Shown one piece after another: positions 34,270 to 42,712 of a DNA stretch of 51,006 nucleotides. The stretch comes from Crocinitomicaceae bacterium (GTDB taxonomy: Bacteria; Bacteroidota; Bacteroidia; Flavobacteriales_D; Crocinitomicaceae), in assembly GCA_022448165.1 (NCBI GenBank), contig JAKVAS010000004.1:1-51006 (forward strand), read 5' to 3'. The position numbers were made by a program, and so were the translations under genes. The notes beneath the pieces were generated by a model. That model ran no database searches. It was not told the DNA's origin and saw only the letters and a list, made by a program, of their open reading frames with translations. How positions within the stretch are numbered: the stretch's first letter is position 1; every line of letters starts with the position of its first letter.

Positions 34270-35447
34270 TGTTGTAAGGATAGCAAGAGGTTTTCTAATT
34301 CACCAATACGCTTTTTTGCACTATGATTCGAAATAATGAAGTCATGCGTTTTGTTGCTTTCTGCTTTAATTTTATCCTCATTTGATATCACTTCAAATGA
34401 ATGCTCAACAAAAGATTCCATGTCATTAAAAACACTTAAGCGATCATCTATTTTAGATGGGTCGTGTTTTTCTATATTGAAGAACGTCATTGGTAGACCA
34501 AAGCTTGCAATTTCTATACTTGAATATCCTAAAGTAGAATTTCCAATGTTCATCCAACCCATTGTTATTTCATCCTTAATAATGGTCTCTTGTAAGTTAG
34601 GAACATGCCCTTTAAAATGAAGAGACTTTTCAATACCCAGAACCTTGGTGGTTTGAAGATAAAAGTCATAGATTGATTGCTCTAAATATTTCCCATAGAA
34701 ATACAATTTAGCATTTGGAAGTCGTTTTAATAACGAATGAAATGCAAACAAGAACATAATTGTTGGTTGGTCAAAATTTATTCTGGAAAACACTCCAATT
34801 ATAGGAGTTTCAACGTTTGGTTCGTATGTGTTCTTTCGGTTCTCAAGATCCAATATTAATGGGAAATTAAAGAACTTAAAATCTGGAGAACTAATGTGTT
34901 TGAAACTTGTTTCTTTTACATGATCCTGTTGACTCTCTATCATGGTTACGAATTGATAAGAGCGATTGGGAAGTGATTCATATGGATTTTCCATATATTG
35001 AATTCCCCAACTTAATAAATGAATGATGGTATTGGGAAATTCAGCAAAAATCTTTGGAAAACGATTGAAAGTCTCAATTTTTAAGATTGAGATAATGTCG
35101 TAGCCTAAGAGTTTTTCCCTAAGAACATTTTCAATCCTTTGATTAAGCTGTTTCTTTCGACCTAACATGGTTTGAGATCGATAGGTAAACGCATTTAATA
35201 AACGCCGTTTTCCTAAATGTTCAATTTCTGAATATAGTTCCCCATGGGAGTATGTTTCAATAGGGATTCCAAGCGCGTAAATTTGTGCTTCGTAATAGTT
35301 GTTAGATTCGTTTAATGGATAAGTACAAAGTACAGTTGGGTTGAATTTATTTTTATCGATAGCTTTTAATATTTCAAAAAGATATCGCTCTGCTCCATGT
35401 TGGGCTAAAGTATCAACAACAAATACAATGTTTTTTTTCTCCGTCAT
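34266..35447 (-). CDS. GT-B glycosyltransferase (GT4-like)
   Basis: A 393-residue protein with a GT4-like N-terminus IVFVVDTLAQHGAERYLFEI (the HGAE loop is equivalent to GGAE), then NTIIHLLSWGIQYM. The second domain starts near IIGVFSRINFDQPTIMFLF, with LYFYGKYLEQSI and FKGHVPNLQETI. GYSSIEIASFGLPMTFFN follows as a divergent donor motif. It belongs to the operon: a 4-base overlap with the GT2 gene and a 1-base overlap with the aminotransferase. Its donor motif is weaker than in the other GT4s, so subfamily and activity are uncertain. Confidence 0.75.
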   Translation of the reverse strand: MTEKKNIVFVVDTLAQHGAERYLFEILKAIDKNKFNPTVLCTYPLNESNNYYEAQIYALGIPIETYSHGELYSEIEHLGKRRLLNAFTYRSQTMLGRKKQLNQRIENVLREKLLGYDIISILKIETFNRFPKIFAEFPNTIIHLLSWGIQYMENPYESLPNRSYQFVTMIESQQDHVKETSFKHISSPDFKFFNFPLILDLENRKNTYEPNVETPIIGVFSRINFDQPTIMFLFAFHSLLKRLPNAKLYFYGKYLEQSIYDFYLQTTKVLGIEKSLHFKGHVPNLQETIIKDEITMGWMNIGNSTLGYSSIEIASFGLPMTFFNIEKHDPSKIDDRLSVFNDMESFVEHSFEVISNEDKIKAESNKTHDFIISNHSAKKRIGELENLLLSLQQ

Positions 35448-36550
35448 TAAAAGCGATTTATTGTTTTGATGATATGGGAAATTTGTGCTTCCGATAAATT
35501 TGAATTTAAAGGTAAGCTTAAAACTTGAGAATGAATCTTCTCAGTGATTGGGAGTGAAAGATGATGTAAAGTCGGAAAACCTTGTTGTTGGTGTGGCGGA
35601 ATGGGATAGTGGATCAATGTTTGGATCCCATTTTTACTTAAATAATTTTGTAATTCATTTCGCTGTTGAGAGCGTATTACAAATAAATGCCAAGCATGGC
35701 TTTCTTCATTTTCTATTACACTAGGTAATTGGATTTTGGTTGAATTAATTTCATTTCTATATCGAAGCGACTGTTGTCTACGAGTTTCGGTTTCTGAATC
35801 TAAAGAACTAAGTTTTACCGATAAAACAGCAGCCTGAATTTCGTCCATTCGACTGTTAAATCCAAGGTGTTCATGATGATACTTTTCAGTACTTCCATAA
35901 TTTCTAAGGGATTGAACAATTTTTGCAAGTTCACTGTTCTTAGTGGTAATAGCACCTGCATCGCCAAATGCACCCAAGTTTTTTCCTGGATAAAAACTAA
36001 AAGCCGCGGCATCGGAAAGTGTTCCTGCTTTTTTGTTATTGATCATTGCTCCATGTGCTTGAGCAGCATCTTCAATCAAAAGAAGGTTGTTTTCGCGCGC
36101 TATAACTTGAAGAGCATCCATTGGAGCCAATTGTCCATATAGGTGTACCGCAAGAATAGCTTTCGTTTTTTTGTTTATTGATTCGTTTAAATTGCTTGGA
36201 TCCAAATTAAACGAAATTGGGTTTGGCTCAACAAGAATAGGTTTTAATCCTGCTTTTTCAATGGCCATTATCGAGGCTATAAAGGTATTCGCAGGAACGA
36301 TAACCTCATCTCCGTTACTTAATATTCCAAGTGTTTTATATGCTTCAAAAATAAGAATTAAGGCATCTAACCCAGAAGCAACCCCCATTGCATGAGTAGT
36401 ACCACAGTAGCTTGCCCATTCTCTTTCAAATTGAGAAAGTTGATTTCCCATTAGATACCATCCAGATTCAAGAATTTCCTTGATCCGCTCTGATATTTCA
36501 GCATTGTGCTTCTTGTTGAGTTCGCCTAATTGTAAAAAAGGTACTTCCAT
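35447..36550 (-). CDS. fdtB: DegT/DnrJ/EryC1/StrS sugar aminotransferase (FdtB/QdtB-like)
   Basis: A PLP-dependent nucleotide-sugar aminotransferase of 367 residues. [34 protein letters not shown] and [20 protein letters not shown] (Asp and Gln contacts to PLP) precede the PLP lysine in [37 protein letters not shown] and the C-terminal HLFVIRS and PIPPHQQ complete the family pattern. With the ketoisomerase at 37081 and the acyltransferase at 36555 it should aminate dTDP-3-keto-6-deoxyhexose at C3 (as FdtB or QdtB). Whether the product is the galacto (Fuc3N) or gluco (Qui3N) sugar depends on the ketoisomerase and cannot be settled by eye. Confidence 0.87.
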   Translation of the reverse strand: MEVPFLQLGELNKKHNAEISERIKEILESGWYLMGNQLSQFEREWASYCGTTHAMGVASGLDALILIFEAYKTLGILSNGDEVIVPANTFIASIMAIEKAGLKPILVEPNPISFNLDPSNLNESINKKTKAILAVHLYGQLAPMDALQVIARENNLLLIEDAAQAHGAMINNKKAGTLSDAAAFSFYPGKNLGAFGDAGAITTKNSELAKIVQSLRNYGSTEKYHHEHLGFNSRMDEIQAAVLSVKLSSLDSETETRRQQSLRYRNEINSTKIQLPSVIENEESHAWHLFVIRSQQRNELQNYLSKNGIQTLIHYPIPPHQQQGFPTLHHLSLPITEKIHSQVLSLPLNSNLSEAQISHIIKTINRF

Positions 36551-36554
36551 GGCT

Positions 36555-37106
36555 TTATTTGTGTAGAAGTTCGTTGAAATTGGTTAAGGTTTTACTATCT
36601 TCCATGGAATATCGTTTTCCAGATTTAGAAATATAACCAATTTGTTTCCCTGGGTTTCCAACCCAAACCGTGTGCATTGGTATATCTTTGATGATTACAG
36701 CACCTGCTCCAACCAGCGAATATGCTCCGATCGTTGAGCCTCCTACAATTGTTGCATTAGCTCCGATACTAGCACCTTCTTCAATTGTAATTTGATCAAA
36801 TATATCAGGATATTGCTTTGATCTAGGGTAAAGGTCGTTTGTAAATGTCACATTTGGTCCTATAAAAACCTTATCCGAAATACGGGTTCCATCCCAAAGT
36901 TGTACACCGTTTTTAATGGTAACATCATTACCTATAACAACATCATTTTCAATAAAAATTTGAGCGCAAATATTACAATTACTTCCAATTTTTGCTTCAG
37001 GCAGTACAACCGTAAATTGCCAAATATTAGTTTTCTCACCAATATTTTTTGATTGAACATCACTTAGTGGATGAATACACTTATTTGATTCTTTTGAATT
37101 CATCAT
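36555..37106 (-). CDS. fdtC: Hexapeptide-repeat N-acyltransferase (FdtC/QdtC-like)
   Basis: A 183-residue left-handed beta-helix acyltransferase. [21 protein letters not shown] at the start is followed by regular hexads ([41 protein letters not shown]), the PRSKQYPD loop, then [23 protein letters not shown] and the terminal [11 protein letters not shown]. Such enzymes acylate the 3-amino group of dTDP-3-amino-3,6-dideoxyhexose, usually with acetyl-CoA. The gene overlaps the ketoisomerase by 26 bases and is four bases from the aminotransferase gene, so it is clearly part of the three-gene cassette. Two adjacent ATG codons make the exact first residue uncertain. Confidence 0.86.
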   Translation of the reverse strand: MMNSKESNKCIHPLSDVQSKNIGEKTNIWQFTVVLPEAKIGSNCNICAQIFIENDVVIGNDVTIKNGVQLWDGTRISDKVFIGPNVTFTNDLYPRSKQYPDIFDQITIEEGASIGANATIVGGSTIGAYSLVGAGAVIIKDIPMHTVWVGNPGKQIGYISKSGKRYSMEDSKTLTNFNELLHK

Positions 37107-37482
37107 AATCTCTTATATAATCATCTTCTTTATATGATTCTGATGCCAAACAAAGAAGGACTGCATTGTGCGAAAATTTGATAGTTCTCCAATATCCTTC
37201 GGGAACAAAAATTCCTTTTTCCGGGGAGTCTAATGTATAACTTGTAATATTTCCTTTTTTGTCTTCTAGTTCAAATTCGATAATACCAGAAACGGCAACA
37301 ATAATTTGTTTTAAGGATTTATGCGCGTGATTACCTCTAATTATATGGTTTGGAGTAAAATAGGTCCAGTATACGCGTTTGATCTCAAAAGGGATCAAAT
37401 CTTGATATTCAGCCACGCTGATGTAGCCAATGTCAGGACGTCCAATCGATTTAAATGTGATTTCAGAAGGTTGTTGTGTCAT
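37081..37482 (-). CDS. fdtA: dTDP-4-keto-6-deoxyhexose 3,4-ketoisomerase (FdtA/QdtA family)
   Basis: A 133-residue cupin of the FdtA/QdtA (WxcM C-terminal) family. These enzymes convert dTDP-4-keto-6-deoxyglucose to the 3-keto sugar that is then aminated. Motifs are FEIKRVYWTYFTPNHIIRGN with the conserved HAHK (the first His is thought to be catalytic), LKQIIVAVSGIIEFEL, and the C-terminal GIFVPEGYWRTIKFSHNAVLL with [13 protein letters not shown]. The small size is normal for the family. It overlaps fdtC by 26 bases. The rmlA/rmlB genes that supply the substrate are not in this window. Confidence 0.86.
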   Translation of the reverse strand: MTQQPSEITFKSIGRPDIGYISVAEYQDLIPFEIKRVYWTYFTPNHIIRGNHAHKSLKQIIVAVSGIIEFELEDKKGNITSYTLDSPEKGIFVPEGYWRTIKFSHNAVLLCLASESYKEDDYIRDYDEFKRIK

Positions 37483-37495
37483 TTCCTATCGTAAA

Positions 37496-38206
37496 TTATT
37501 GATCGATTAGATCTCGTGTCCAATTCGCTATGTTTTCCTTTACTACTTTAGCAGGAAGCCCTGTTAACATAGACTTTTCCGCATAGTTTCCTTTTGTAAC
37601 AACGCTGTTGGATGTAACAATGCATCCGTTTCCAAGTGTTACACCTTTCAATACTTTTACACCAACACCAAGCCACACCTTGTCTCCAATTATTGTGGAT
37701 TCAGTATGTGTTTTTCCAAAAATTGTATGCCAATCACAGTCAGTTAAAAAAGTATCCCATGCAATAATACAGTCATAACCAATAAGCAACGAATTCTTAA
37801 CCAGTATAGTGGAATTCCCTGTGATTCCTGACCCGGATTCATGTTTCCTTCCTTTAAGTTCTAGAAGTGCGTCATCATTAAGATAAATTTTTATACCGTC
37901 ACCAAGGATAAATTGGTTTTCAATATTTATTTTGGAGTTCTTTTTAAGTTCTATAACTGTGGTTGCTTTTCGATGTGTCCAGCGTTCCAGGATCAATCGA
38001 TCATTGATGATGAATTGAGCTCCTTTTTCTTTTGAAATTTTTATGTTAAATCGTCCTCGAAATTGAATTGCGGGGAATATTGAAAAATCATCAACATATC
38101 TGAATGTCAGATAGGTTGAACGACACCATGTGCTGAAGCGAACAGATTTCAAGTAATTCTTGTCGAACCCATATCTAGCCTTCTTTAATTTCGCCCAAAA
38201 ACCCAT
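37496..38206 (-). CDS. Left-handed beta-helix acyltransferase (hexapeptide repeat)
   Basis: A 236-residue putative O-acetyltransferase. The first ~60 residues are not repetitive (WCRSTYLTFRYVDD). LbH hexads follow (KINIENQFILGDGIKI, GSGITGNSTILVKNSLLIG, WLGVGVKVLKGVTLGN) and end GNGCIVTSNSVVTKG plus the typical LTGLPAKVVKENI. The catalytic His lies in DCDWHTIFG, comparable to DSDLHTLLP in the 32477 gene, so the two enzymes share a subfamily. It sits between the Wzt gene and the fdt cassette. The acceptor sugar is unknown. Confidence 0.82.
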   Translation of the reverse strand: MGFWAKLKKARYGFDKNYLKSVRFSTWCRSTYLTFRYVDDFSIFPAIQFRGRFNIKISKEKGAQFIINDRLILERWTHRKATTVIELKKNSKINIENQFILGDGIKIYLNDDALLELKGRKHESGSGITGNSTILVKNSLLIGYDCIIAWDTFLTDCDWHTIFGKTHTESTIIGDKVWLGVGVKVLKGVTLGNGCIVTSNSVVTKGNYAEKSMLTGLPAKVVKENIANWTRDLIDQ

Positions 38207-38207
38207 A

Positions 38208-39404
38208 CTACTGCTCTTTGAATTCTGTTGAGTAATTAATCATTGGACGAGTTACTCCTGGTAAAATGGTGTTGTTTCCAGCAAGAGTCTCGTTTTCAAC
38301 TTCTATTGTGTGAACACCTTCTGCGTTCATGAATACGTCATGTAAGCTTGAGGCAAAAATAACGTTAAATGAGTAATGTCCAGCATTTAAAAAGTTTGCA
38401 GGCACATCTCCTGAAATTGAATAAATGCCTTTTTTTGAGTCGTTTTCTTCGCAAAGCCAAGTTCCATGGTGAAAGACAATAACCTCATCTTTAGATCGTA
38501 ATTCAAATGTGAGCGCTAAGTTTTTATTTTCTGTCTTATGAAGGAAATCCATGGAAAAAGTAAACCCGCTGGAAATTGAAATTGCAGTTAGAGTATTGGA
38601 TTTTGTTTCAAAGGACTTTATTTCGATTAGCTCATTCGTGAAAAGACCATTTGTTTTCTTGGGAGGAGTGTTGATTTTATGATAAAAATCAATTGCTTCC
38701 AACTGACTCCCTGAATATTGTATTTCACCACTCTTAAGAACAATTCCTTTTGTACAAAGTTCTTTAACGGCGGCAATGTTGTGACTTACAAAAAGGATTG
38801 TGATTCCTTCACGTGCAGCATCTCCCATTTTACCTAGACATTTCCTTTGGAACTCTGCGTCTCCAACCGCCAATACTTCATCAATGATTAATATTTCTGG
38901 TTCAAGGTGGGCAGCAACCGAAAAAGCGAGTCTTACGTACATTCCCGATGAGTAGTTTTTCACTGGAGTGTCAATGAACTTTCCAACACCGGAAAAAGCT
39001 ACAATTTGATCGAATTTATCCTTTACTTCTTGACGAGTCATTCCAAGAATAGTCCCGTTTAGATAAACGTTTTCTCGTCCTGTTAATTCAGGGTGAAAAC
39101 CGGTTCCAACTTCAAGTAATGACGCTACACGTCCATTAATTTCTATTTTTCCCGTAGTGGGTTTCGTGATTTGAGAGAGTACTTTAAGCAAGGTGCTTTT
39201 TCCTGCTCCGTTTTTACCAATAATTCCGACTACATCACCCTTATTAATCTCGAAATTTATATTCTTGAGCGCCCAGAATTGATCTACTTTACTGGATGGT
39301 TTGAATATACCAGTCAACGTTGATCGCAAGCTTGTGTCTTTTTGTTTTCCTATGGAATAACGTTTACCAAGATCACTGACTCTTATGGAAGTGTTTTCTT
39401 TCAT
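38208..39404 (-). CDS. wzt: ABC exporter ATP-binding subunit with carbohydrate-binding C-domain (Wzt-like)
   Basis: A 398-residue protein. Residues 1-240 are an ABC ATPase with Walker A GIIGKNGAGKSTLLKVL, signature YSSGMYVRLAFSVAA, Walker B ILIIDEVLAVGDAE and switch His in FVSHN. Residues ~245-398 form a beta-rich domain like Wzt-C (SGFTFSMDF and GIYSISGDVPANFLNAGHYS), which in O9a/O12-type systems recognises the capped non-reducing end of the glycan. It powers export of undecaprenyl-linked polysaccharide together with the Wzm permease next door (gap of 5 bases). The extended C-domain implies chain-terminus recognition and therefore probably a terminal modification, perhaps the methyl group added by FkbM or the other methyltransferase (inference). 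Confidence 0.92.
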   Translation of the reverse strand: MKENTSIRVSDLGKRYSIGKQKDTSLRSTLTGIFKPSSKVDQFWALKNINFEINKGDVVGIIGKNGAGKSTLLKVLSQITKPTTGKIEINGRVASLLEVGTGFHPELTGRENVYLNGTILGMTRQEVKDKFDQIVAFSGVGKFIDTPVKNYSSGMYVRLAFSVAAHLEPEILIIDEVLAVGDAEFQRKCLGKMGDAAREGITILFVSHNIAAVKELCTKGIVLKSGEIQYSGSQLEAIDFYHKINTPPKKTNGLFTNELIEIKSFETKSNTLTAISISSGFTFSMDFLHKTENKNLALTFELRSKDEVIVFHHGTWLCEENDSKKGIYSISGDVPANFLNAGHYSFNVIFASSLHDVFMNAEGVHTIEVENETLAGNNTILPGVTRPMINYSTEFKEQ

Positions 39405-39409
39405 TCCTA

Positions 39410-40255
39410 CTATACAAAATCGGCAATTTCATCTTCTACTTTTTTGAAATACATCAACCCGGTAATAAATATGAGAACAATCATTCCAAAAGAAATATAC
39501 ATCAAGTTTCCAGGAGGTTCACCTCCAAAAACACTCCATCTAAAACCTTGAACAACTCCTGCCATTGGGTTTAAGTAATATATTTGAATTAGTCCTGAAG
39601 GTAACCTTTCAGAAGCCATTTCTATAGGGTAGGCTACAGGAGTTAAGTACATTCCAATTTGAACAATAAAGGGGACTATATGTTGAAAATCTCTAAATCG
39701 TACGGTTAATGCACTTAACCATATGCCAACACCTAAGGCCGCAATGATCCCTGCTAAAATGAATAATGGAGCAAACCAAACGGTTGTGGCTGGTGTTATG
39801 CCATAATAGATCATTAACACTACCATAATCAGCATAGCGATTCCAAAGTCAATTAGCCCAACAACCGCTTTTGAAAGAGGAATGATTAAACGAGGGAAAT
39901 ATATCTTCTTAACCATGGATTGACTTTGGATAATTGAACTTCCAGAGTTTGTCATTACATAAGAAAAATACGTCCATACGCTTAAGCCACATGCCGTAAA
40001 AATGACATGATTAGGTGCTGGTTTTATACCTGCAAACGTTCCGAATATTAGAGTTAAAATGATCAATGTCACTGCGGGCTGAACAAATGCCCATAAAAAA
40101 CCGATAGTTGTTTGGGCATACCGAACTTTGAAGTCTCTCCAAGCAAGAGTTAAAAATAAATCTTTATATCTAAAAATTTCACGAAAATCAGGGAGAGTTC
40201 GCCGTTGATTTGCGTTAATAATTTTCGTCTGTATGGAATTACTGTTCTTTGCCAA
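39410..40255 (-). CDS. wzm: ABC-2-type polysaccharide export permease (Wzm-like)
   Basis: A 281-residue ABC-2 permease with six predicted membrane segments. FLTLAWRDFKVRYAQTTIGF is the amphipathic gate helix plus TM1 entry, and AFVQPAVTLIILTLIFGTFAG follows. The C-terminal part has QIYYLNPMAGVVQGFRWSVFG, a Wzm/TagG hallmark near the periplasmic loop. It acts with Wzt to flip the lipid-linked polysaccharide across the inner membrane. The start at 40255 is TTG (MAKNSNS); I see no upstream ATG in frame that gives a better match. Confidence 0.9.
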   Translation of the reverse strand: MAKNSNSIQTKIINANQRRTLPDFREIFRYKDLFLTLAWRDFKVRYAQTTIGFLWAFVQPAVTLIILTLIFGTFAGIKPAPNHVIFTACGLSVWTYFSYVMTNSGSSIIQSQSMVKKIYFPRLIIPLSKAVVGLIDFGIAMLIMVVLMIYYGITPATTVWFAPLFILAGIIAALGVGIWLSALTVRFRDFQHIVPFIVQIGMYLTPVAYPIEMASERLPSGLIQIYYLNPMAGVVQGFRWSVFGGEPPGNLMYISFGMIVLIFITGLMYFKKVEDEIADFV

Positions 40256-40320
40256 ATTTGATTGATAAGCCTAACAAATATAGGTGTTTTTAGAGATAAA
40301 ATCGGTGAATCAATTGAATT

Positions 40321-41655
40321 CTATGTCGGGAGGTCGCTTTCTGTTTTTTCGTTGTTGATTGTGAGTAATATGATTAAAAATGGTAGTATCGGAGCTCTAA
40401 GACGGACAAGTACACCGAAAAGACTAGAGGTTAGTCCTGTAATGAATGCAATCAATATTGTGAATACGAAACAAAAGACTAAGAATTGATGGGTTTTAAT
40501 TTTTCTGATATTTGATCGTGCTTTTCGAATGAAAAGAATGAAGAAGTAAATAAAAAGTAAGCTCTCAAATCCGTTGAGAAGAAGTGAAAGGTTTAATGAT
40601 TCCCAAATTATAGGGCGAAAAATACCTGTTAAAATTGCTGCTGGAGCAACAGTTAGAAGCCCAATAGGAGTGTATTGAATTGTTCCAATGTTATAGCGGT
40701 TGGTGCCATATATTTCATTGGTAGCAAAGTCTTGTTGAATAATTGAGGCCTCTTGGAGTATTGAGTTTCCTGAAAGAAAATCTTGTTCAGATTGTGATAC
40801 TAAGCTTCCGCCAAGTATCACAATCCCTAAAGTTATGATAAAGGTTCTTAGAGCTACTCTGGCACCCCGACTAATTCCGATGTTCTCAAGGGTGTGGTTT
40901 GTTATAACAATTAAAAGCGGAATCATCGTTGCTATAAGCATAATGGATCTGACGTGGTAGGCGACAAATGTGCCAACACCTATGAATAATAGGTTTTTAA
41001 ATAGCTTTTTATTTTCCTTAAATAATAGGGTGAATGAATTTACTATAATTACAATTAATCCATTAAGTATGAAAGTGTCTTTGGATATTCCAGAACACCA
41101 GAAATTAACGGAAGGAACAAACATAGTAGCGAGTGCAATCCATTTTGTTTTTCCAAGGTTTAAAGAATTAACAAATAGGTATAAACGCCATGATATGCCG
41201 GCTGTGATATAAGCTATAATTAGTGTTGTTGCAAGGTAGCTTTTGAATGTTAGGAAGGATATTAGGGATATGATTTTACAAACAAAGAAGCCTTCAGGCT
41301 CTCGGTATATCCAGCTTGGAGGATATCCTGTTCTAGAATCGAAGTAAGATGAGTAAAGTTCTGGTGAGGGAGGTTGTATCAGTTGGTCGAAATAGAGTGA
41401 GGGATCTTTAAAAAATAAATTGTTCAATGATATCGCTCCATCAAAATAGGCAATTGTATCACCTCCTTTGTATATGATTAAGTAAAATAAAGAGAAGGCA
41501 AGGGAAAAGAATAGCTTGGTAATTACGTTGTAAACATAGTAACGAGATTCCCCCTCTTTTTTTGAAGATGAAGTTATAAAAGTTAAGATAAGGATGATTA
41601 TTAACCATACAAAAGCTGGGAGTAACTGTAAAAAACTAAATTGGGCTGAACTCAC
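40321..41655 (-). CDS. Polytopic membrane protein, possible polysaccharide polymerase or GT-C enzyme
   Basis: A 444-residue protein with about ten hydrophobic segments, for example LLPAFVWLIIILILTFIT and AFSLFYLIIYKGGDTIAYF. A large loop follows TM3 (YFDSRTGYPPSWIYREPEGF), then further TMs including WCSGISKDTFILNGLIVIIV and a long loop with LVSQSEQDFLSGN. No family is recognised with confidence. Wzy polymerases and GT-C mannosyl/arabinosyltransferases share this topology, and the KD and D/E-rich loops fit a GT-C style. The start codon is GTG at 41655. ABC-exported O-antigens do not need Wzy, which makes the presence of such a protein notable. The function remains unknown. Confidence 0.6.
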   Translation of the reverse strand: MSSAQFSFLQLLPAFVWLIIILILTFITSSSKKEGESRYYVYNVITKLFFSLAFSLFYLIIYKGGDTIAYFDGAISLNNLFFKDPSLYFDQLIQPPSPELYSSYFDSRTGYPPSWIYREPEGFFVCKIISLISFLTFKSYLATTLIIAYITAGISWRLYLFVNSLNLGKTKWIALATMFVPSVNFWCSGISKDTFILNGLIVIIVNSFTLLFKENKKLFKNLLFIGVGTFVAYHVRSIMLIATMIPLLIVITNHTLENIGISRGARVALRTFIITLGIVILGGSLVSQSEQDFLSGNSILQEASIIQQDFATNEIYGTNRYNIGTIQYTPIGLLTVAPAAILTGIFRPIIWESLNLSLLLNGFESLLFIYFFILFIRKARSNIRKIKTHQFLVFCFVFTILIAFITGLTSSLFGVLVRLRAPILPFLIILLTINNEKTESDLPT

Positions 41656-41696
41656 TAAAAATTAAATTTCTGTTTTTTGTACGGTGGAAATGAAAA

Positions 41697-42170
41697 TTAG
41701 TTGTGATGATAAGGTTCCCCCTTTAAAATTGTATGTGCTCGATACAGTTGTTCTAGGAAAAATAAACGAACCATTTGATGCGAGAAAGTCATTGAAGATA
41801 AGCTGATTTTTGATTGAGATTTGACATAAACATCATCTGAAAATCCATACGCGCCTCCGATTACGAAGATGATTGATTTGCCTCCTTGGTTTTTTCTTTT
41901 TTCAATAAATTTAGAAAATTGAACAGACCCAAATTGATGGCCGTTCTCATCAAGAAGTATAAGTTGTTCCTGAGGTTTAATAAGGTTTAAAATCAATTTT
42001 CCTTCTTCGGCCTTTATTTGGGCTCGTGACATTTTTTTTGCGTTTTTCAGCTCTGGAATTTCAATCATTTCTACAGAGCAATAATGCTTTAGGCGTTTTA
42101 GGTACTCATTTTCACCGTCTTTTAAGTATCCTTTTATTGTTTTTCCAACACAAATCAGTTTTATTTTCAT
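41697..42170 (-). CDS. rlmH: 23S rRNA (pseudouridine1915-N3)-methyltransferase RlmH
   Basis: RlmH methylates pseudouridine 1915 in helix 69 of 23S rRNA, using SAM and a knotted SPOUT fold. The 157-residue length is standard. Motifs are MKIKLICVGKTIKGYLKDGE, LILLDENGHQFGSVQFSKFI, IIFVIGGAYGFSDDVY (knot region) and SLSSMTFSHQMVRLFFLEQL, ending AHTILKGEPYHHN, with the C-terminal tyrosine and histidines contacting RNA. It diverges from the DUF4783 gene. Its -7 element (TAAATTTG on the minus strand) ends four bases before the ATG, so the mRNA is probably leaderless. Confidence 0.95.
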   Translation of the reverse strand: MKIKLICVGKTIKGYLKDGENEYLKRLKHYCSVEMIEIPELKNAKKMSRAQIKAEEGKLILNLIKPQEQLILLDENGHQFGSVQFSKFIEKRKNQGGKSIIFVIGGAYGFSDDVYVKSQSKISLSSMTFSHQMVRLFFLEQLYRAHTILKGEPYHHN

Positions 42171-42174
42171 GATT

Positions 42175-42182
42175 CAAATTTA
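42175..42182 (-). promoter_or_regulatory. -7 element of rlmH
   Basis: On the minus strand TAAATTTG matches TAnnTTTG and is followed by four bases and the ATG (42168-42170). No good -33 TTG is evident at the usual spacing. Confidence 0.55.
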
Positions 42183-42205
42183 GTTAAATTCAATTTTAAA
42201 GTCAC

Positions 42206-42239
42206 TTGATGGACTTTGTTGTTTGCGGCATTATATTTG
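42206..42239 (+). promoter_or_regulatory. Promoter of the DUF4783-nadC unit
   Basis: TTG (42206-42208) and TATATTTG (42232-42239) are 23 bases apart; the -7 element is a perfect TAnnTTTG. The predicted leader to the ATG at 42273 is about 30 bases and A-rich. Confidence 0.6.
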
Positions 42240-42272
42240 CTACTTTGCGGATAAGAAATAGAAAAAGAAATT

Positions 42273-42656
42273 ATGAACGTACTTTATTCACTTCTTACAT
42301 CATTTGTGTTCCTTTGGAATGTCGGTACTGATGTGCCGTATGATGCAATCGAAAAGGCATTTAGATCAAATAATTCGAAAGAAATTGTAGAAATGAGCAA
42401 AACGAAGGTTTTGATAAATGTTTTAGGTAAAGAAGGTGCGTATAGTAAGTCACAAGCGGGATTAGTTTTGAAAGGTTTTTTTGGAAAGAATCCTGGAAGC
42501 GAGTTTGAGTATGTTTTTAAGGGGAAACAATCAACTGAAGGTACTTTTGCAATCGGAAACTATAAAACGAAAGATTCAATATTTAGGGTGACCATCCATT
42601 TTAAAAAAGTAAGTAACGATTTTAAAGTCGAAAGCCTTAAAATTGAAAAGGTCTAA
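42273..42656 (+). CDS. DUF4783 family protein
   Basis: A 127-residue protein with an N-terminal hydrophobic signal-like stretch (MNVLYSLLTSFVFLWNVG) and a small cystatin/NTF2-like domain. IEKAFRSNNSKEIVEMSKTK, YSKSQAGLVLKGFFGKNP and FEYVFKGKQSTEGTFAIGNY match the DUF4783 family found widely in Bacteroidota, usually next to nadC. No biochemical function is known. It is probably exported to the periplasm. It lies 56 bases upstream of nadC, which may also have its own promoter, and diverges from rlmH, a gene order seen in related genomes (recollection, not checked here). Confidence 0.85.
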   Translation: MNVLYSLLTSFVFLWNVGTDVPYDAIEKAFRSNNSKEIVEMSKTKVLINVLGKEGAYSKSQAGLVLKGFFGKNPGSEFEYVFKGKQSTEGTFAIGNYKTKDSIFRVTIHFKKVSNDFKVESLKIEKV

Positions 42657-42672
42657 CTTAAAAGACTAAGTT
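42655..42672. other. Inverted repeat after the DUF4783 gene
   Basis: AACTTA (42655-42660) pairs with TAAGTT (42667-42672), 6 bp with a 6-base loop. It overlaps the DUF4783 stop and lacks a T run, so it is weak as a terminator. Confidence 0.3.
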
Positions 42673-42700
42673 ATTAGCATTTCTATAGGTTCAATCTGAT

Positions 42701-42708
42701 TATATTTG
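42701..42708 (+). promoter_or_regulatory. -7 element of nadC
   Basis: TATATTTG matches TAnnTTTG and is followed by TTTC and the nadC ATG at 42713. A weak -33 candidate (TTAG, 42674-42677) lies 23 bases upstream. The transcript should begin at or within a base or two of the start codon. Confidence 0.55.
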
Positions 42709-42712
42709 TTTC

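Noticed and set aside
35867-36395. Plus-strand open frames opposite the aminotransferase gene
   Set aside because: They are shadow frames of a clearly conserved minus-strand enzyme and show no protein features of their own.
21621-41655. The entire locus as a horizontally acquired island
   Set aside because: Composition looked similar to the flanks by eye and there is no integrase or tRNA boundary; without a codon-usage calculation I cannot support it.
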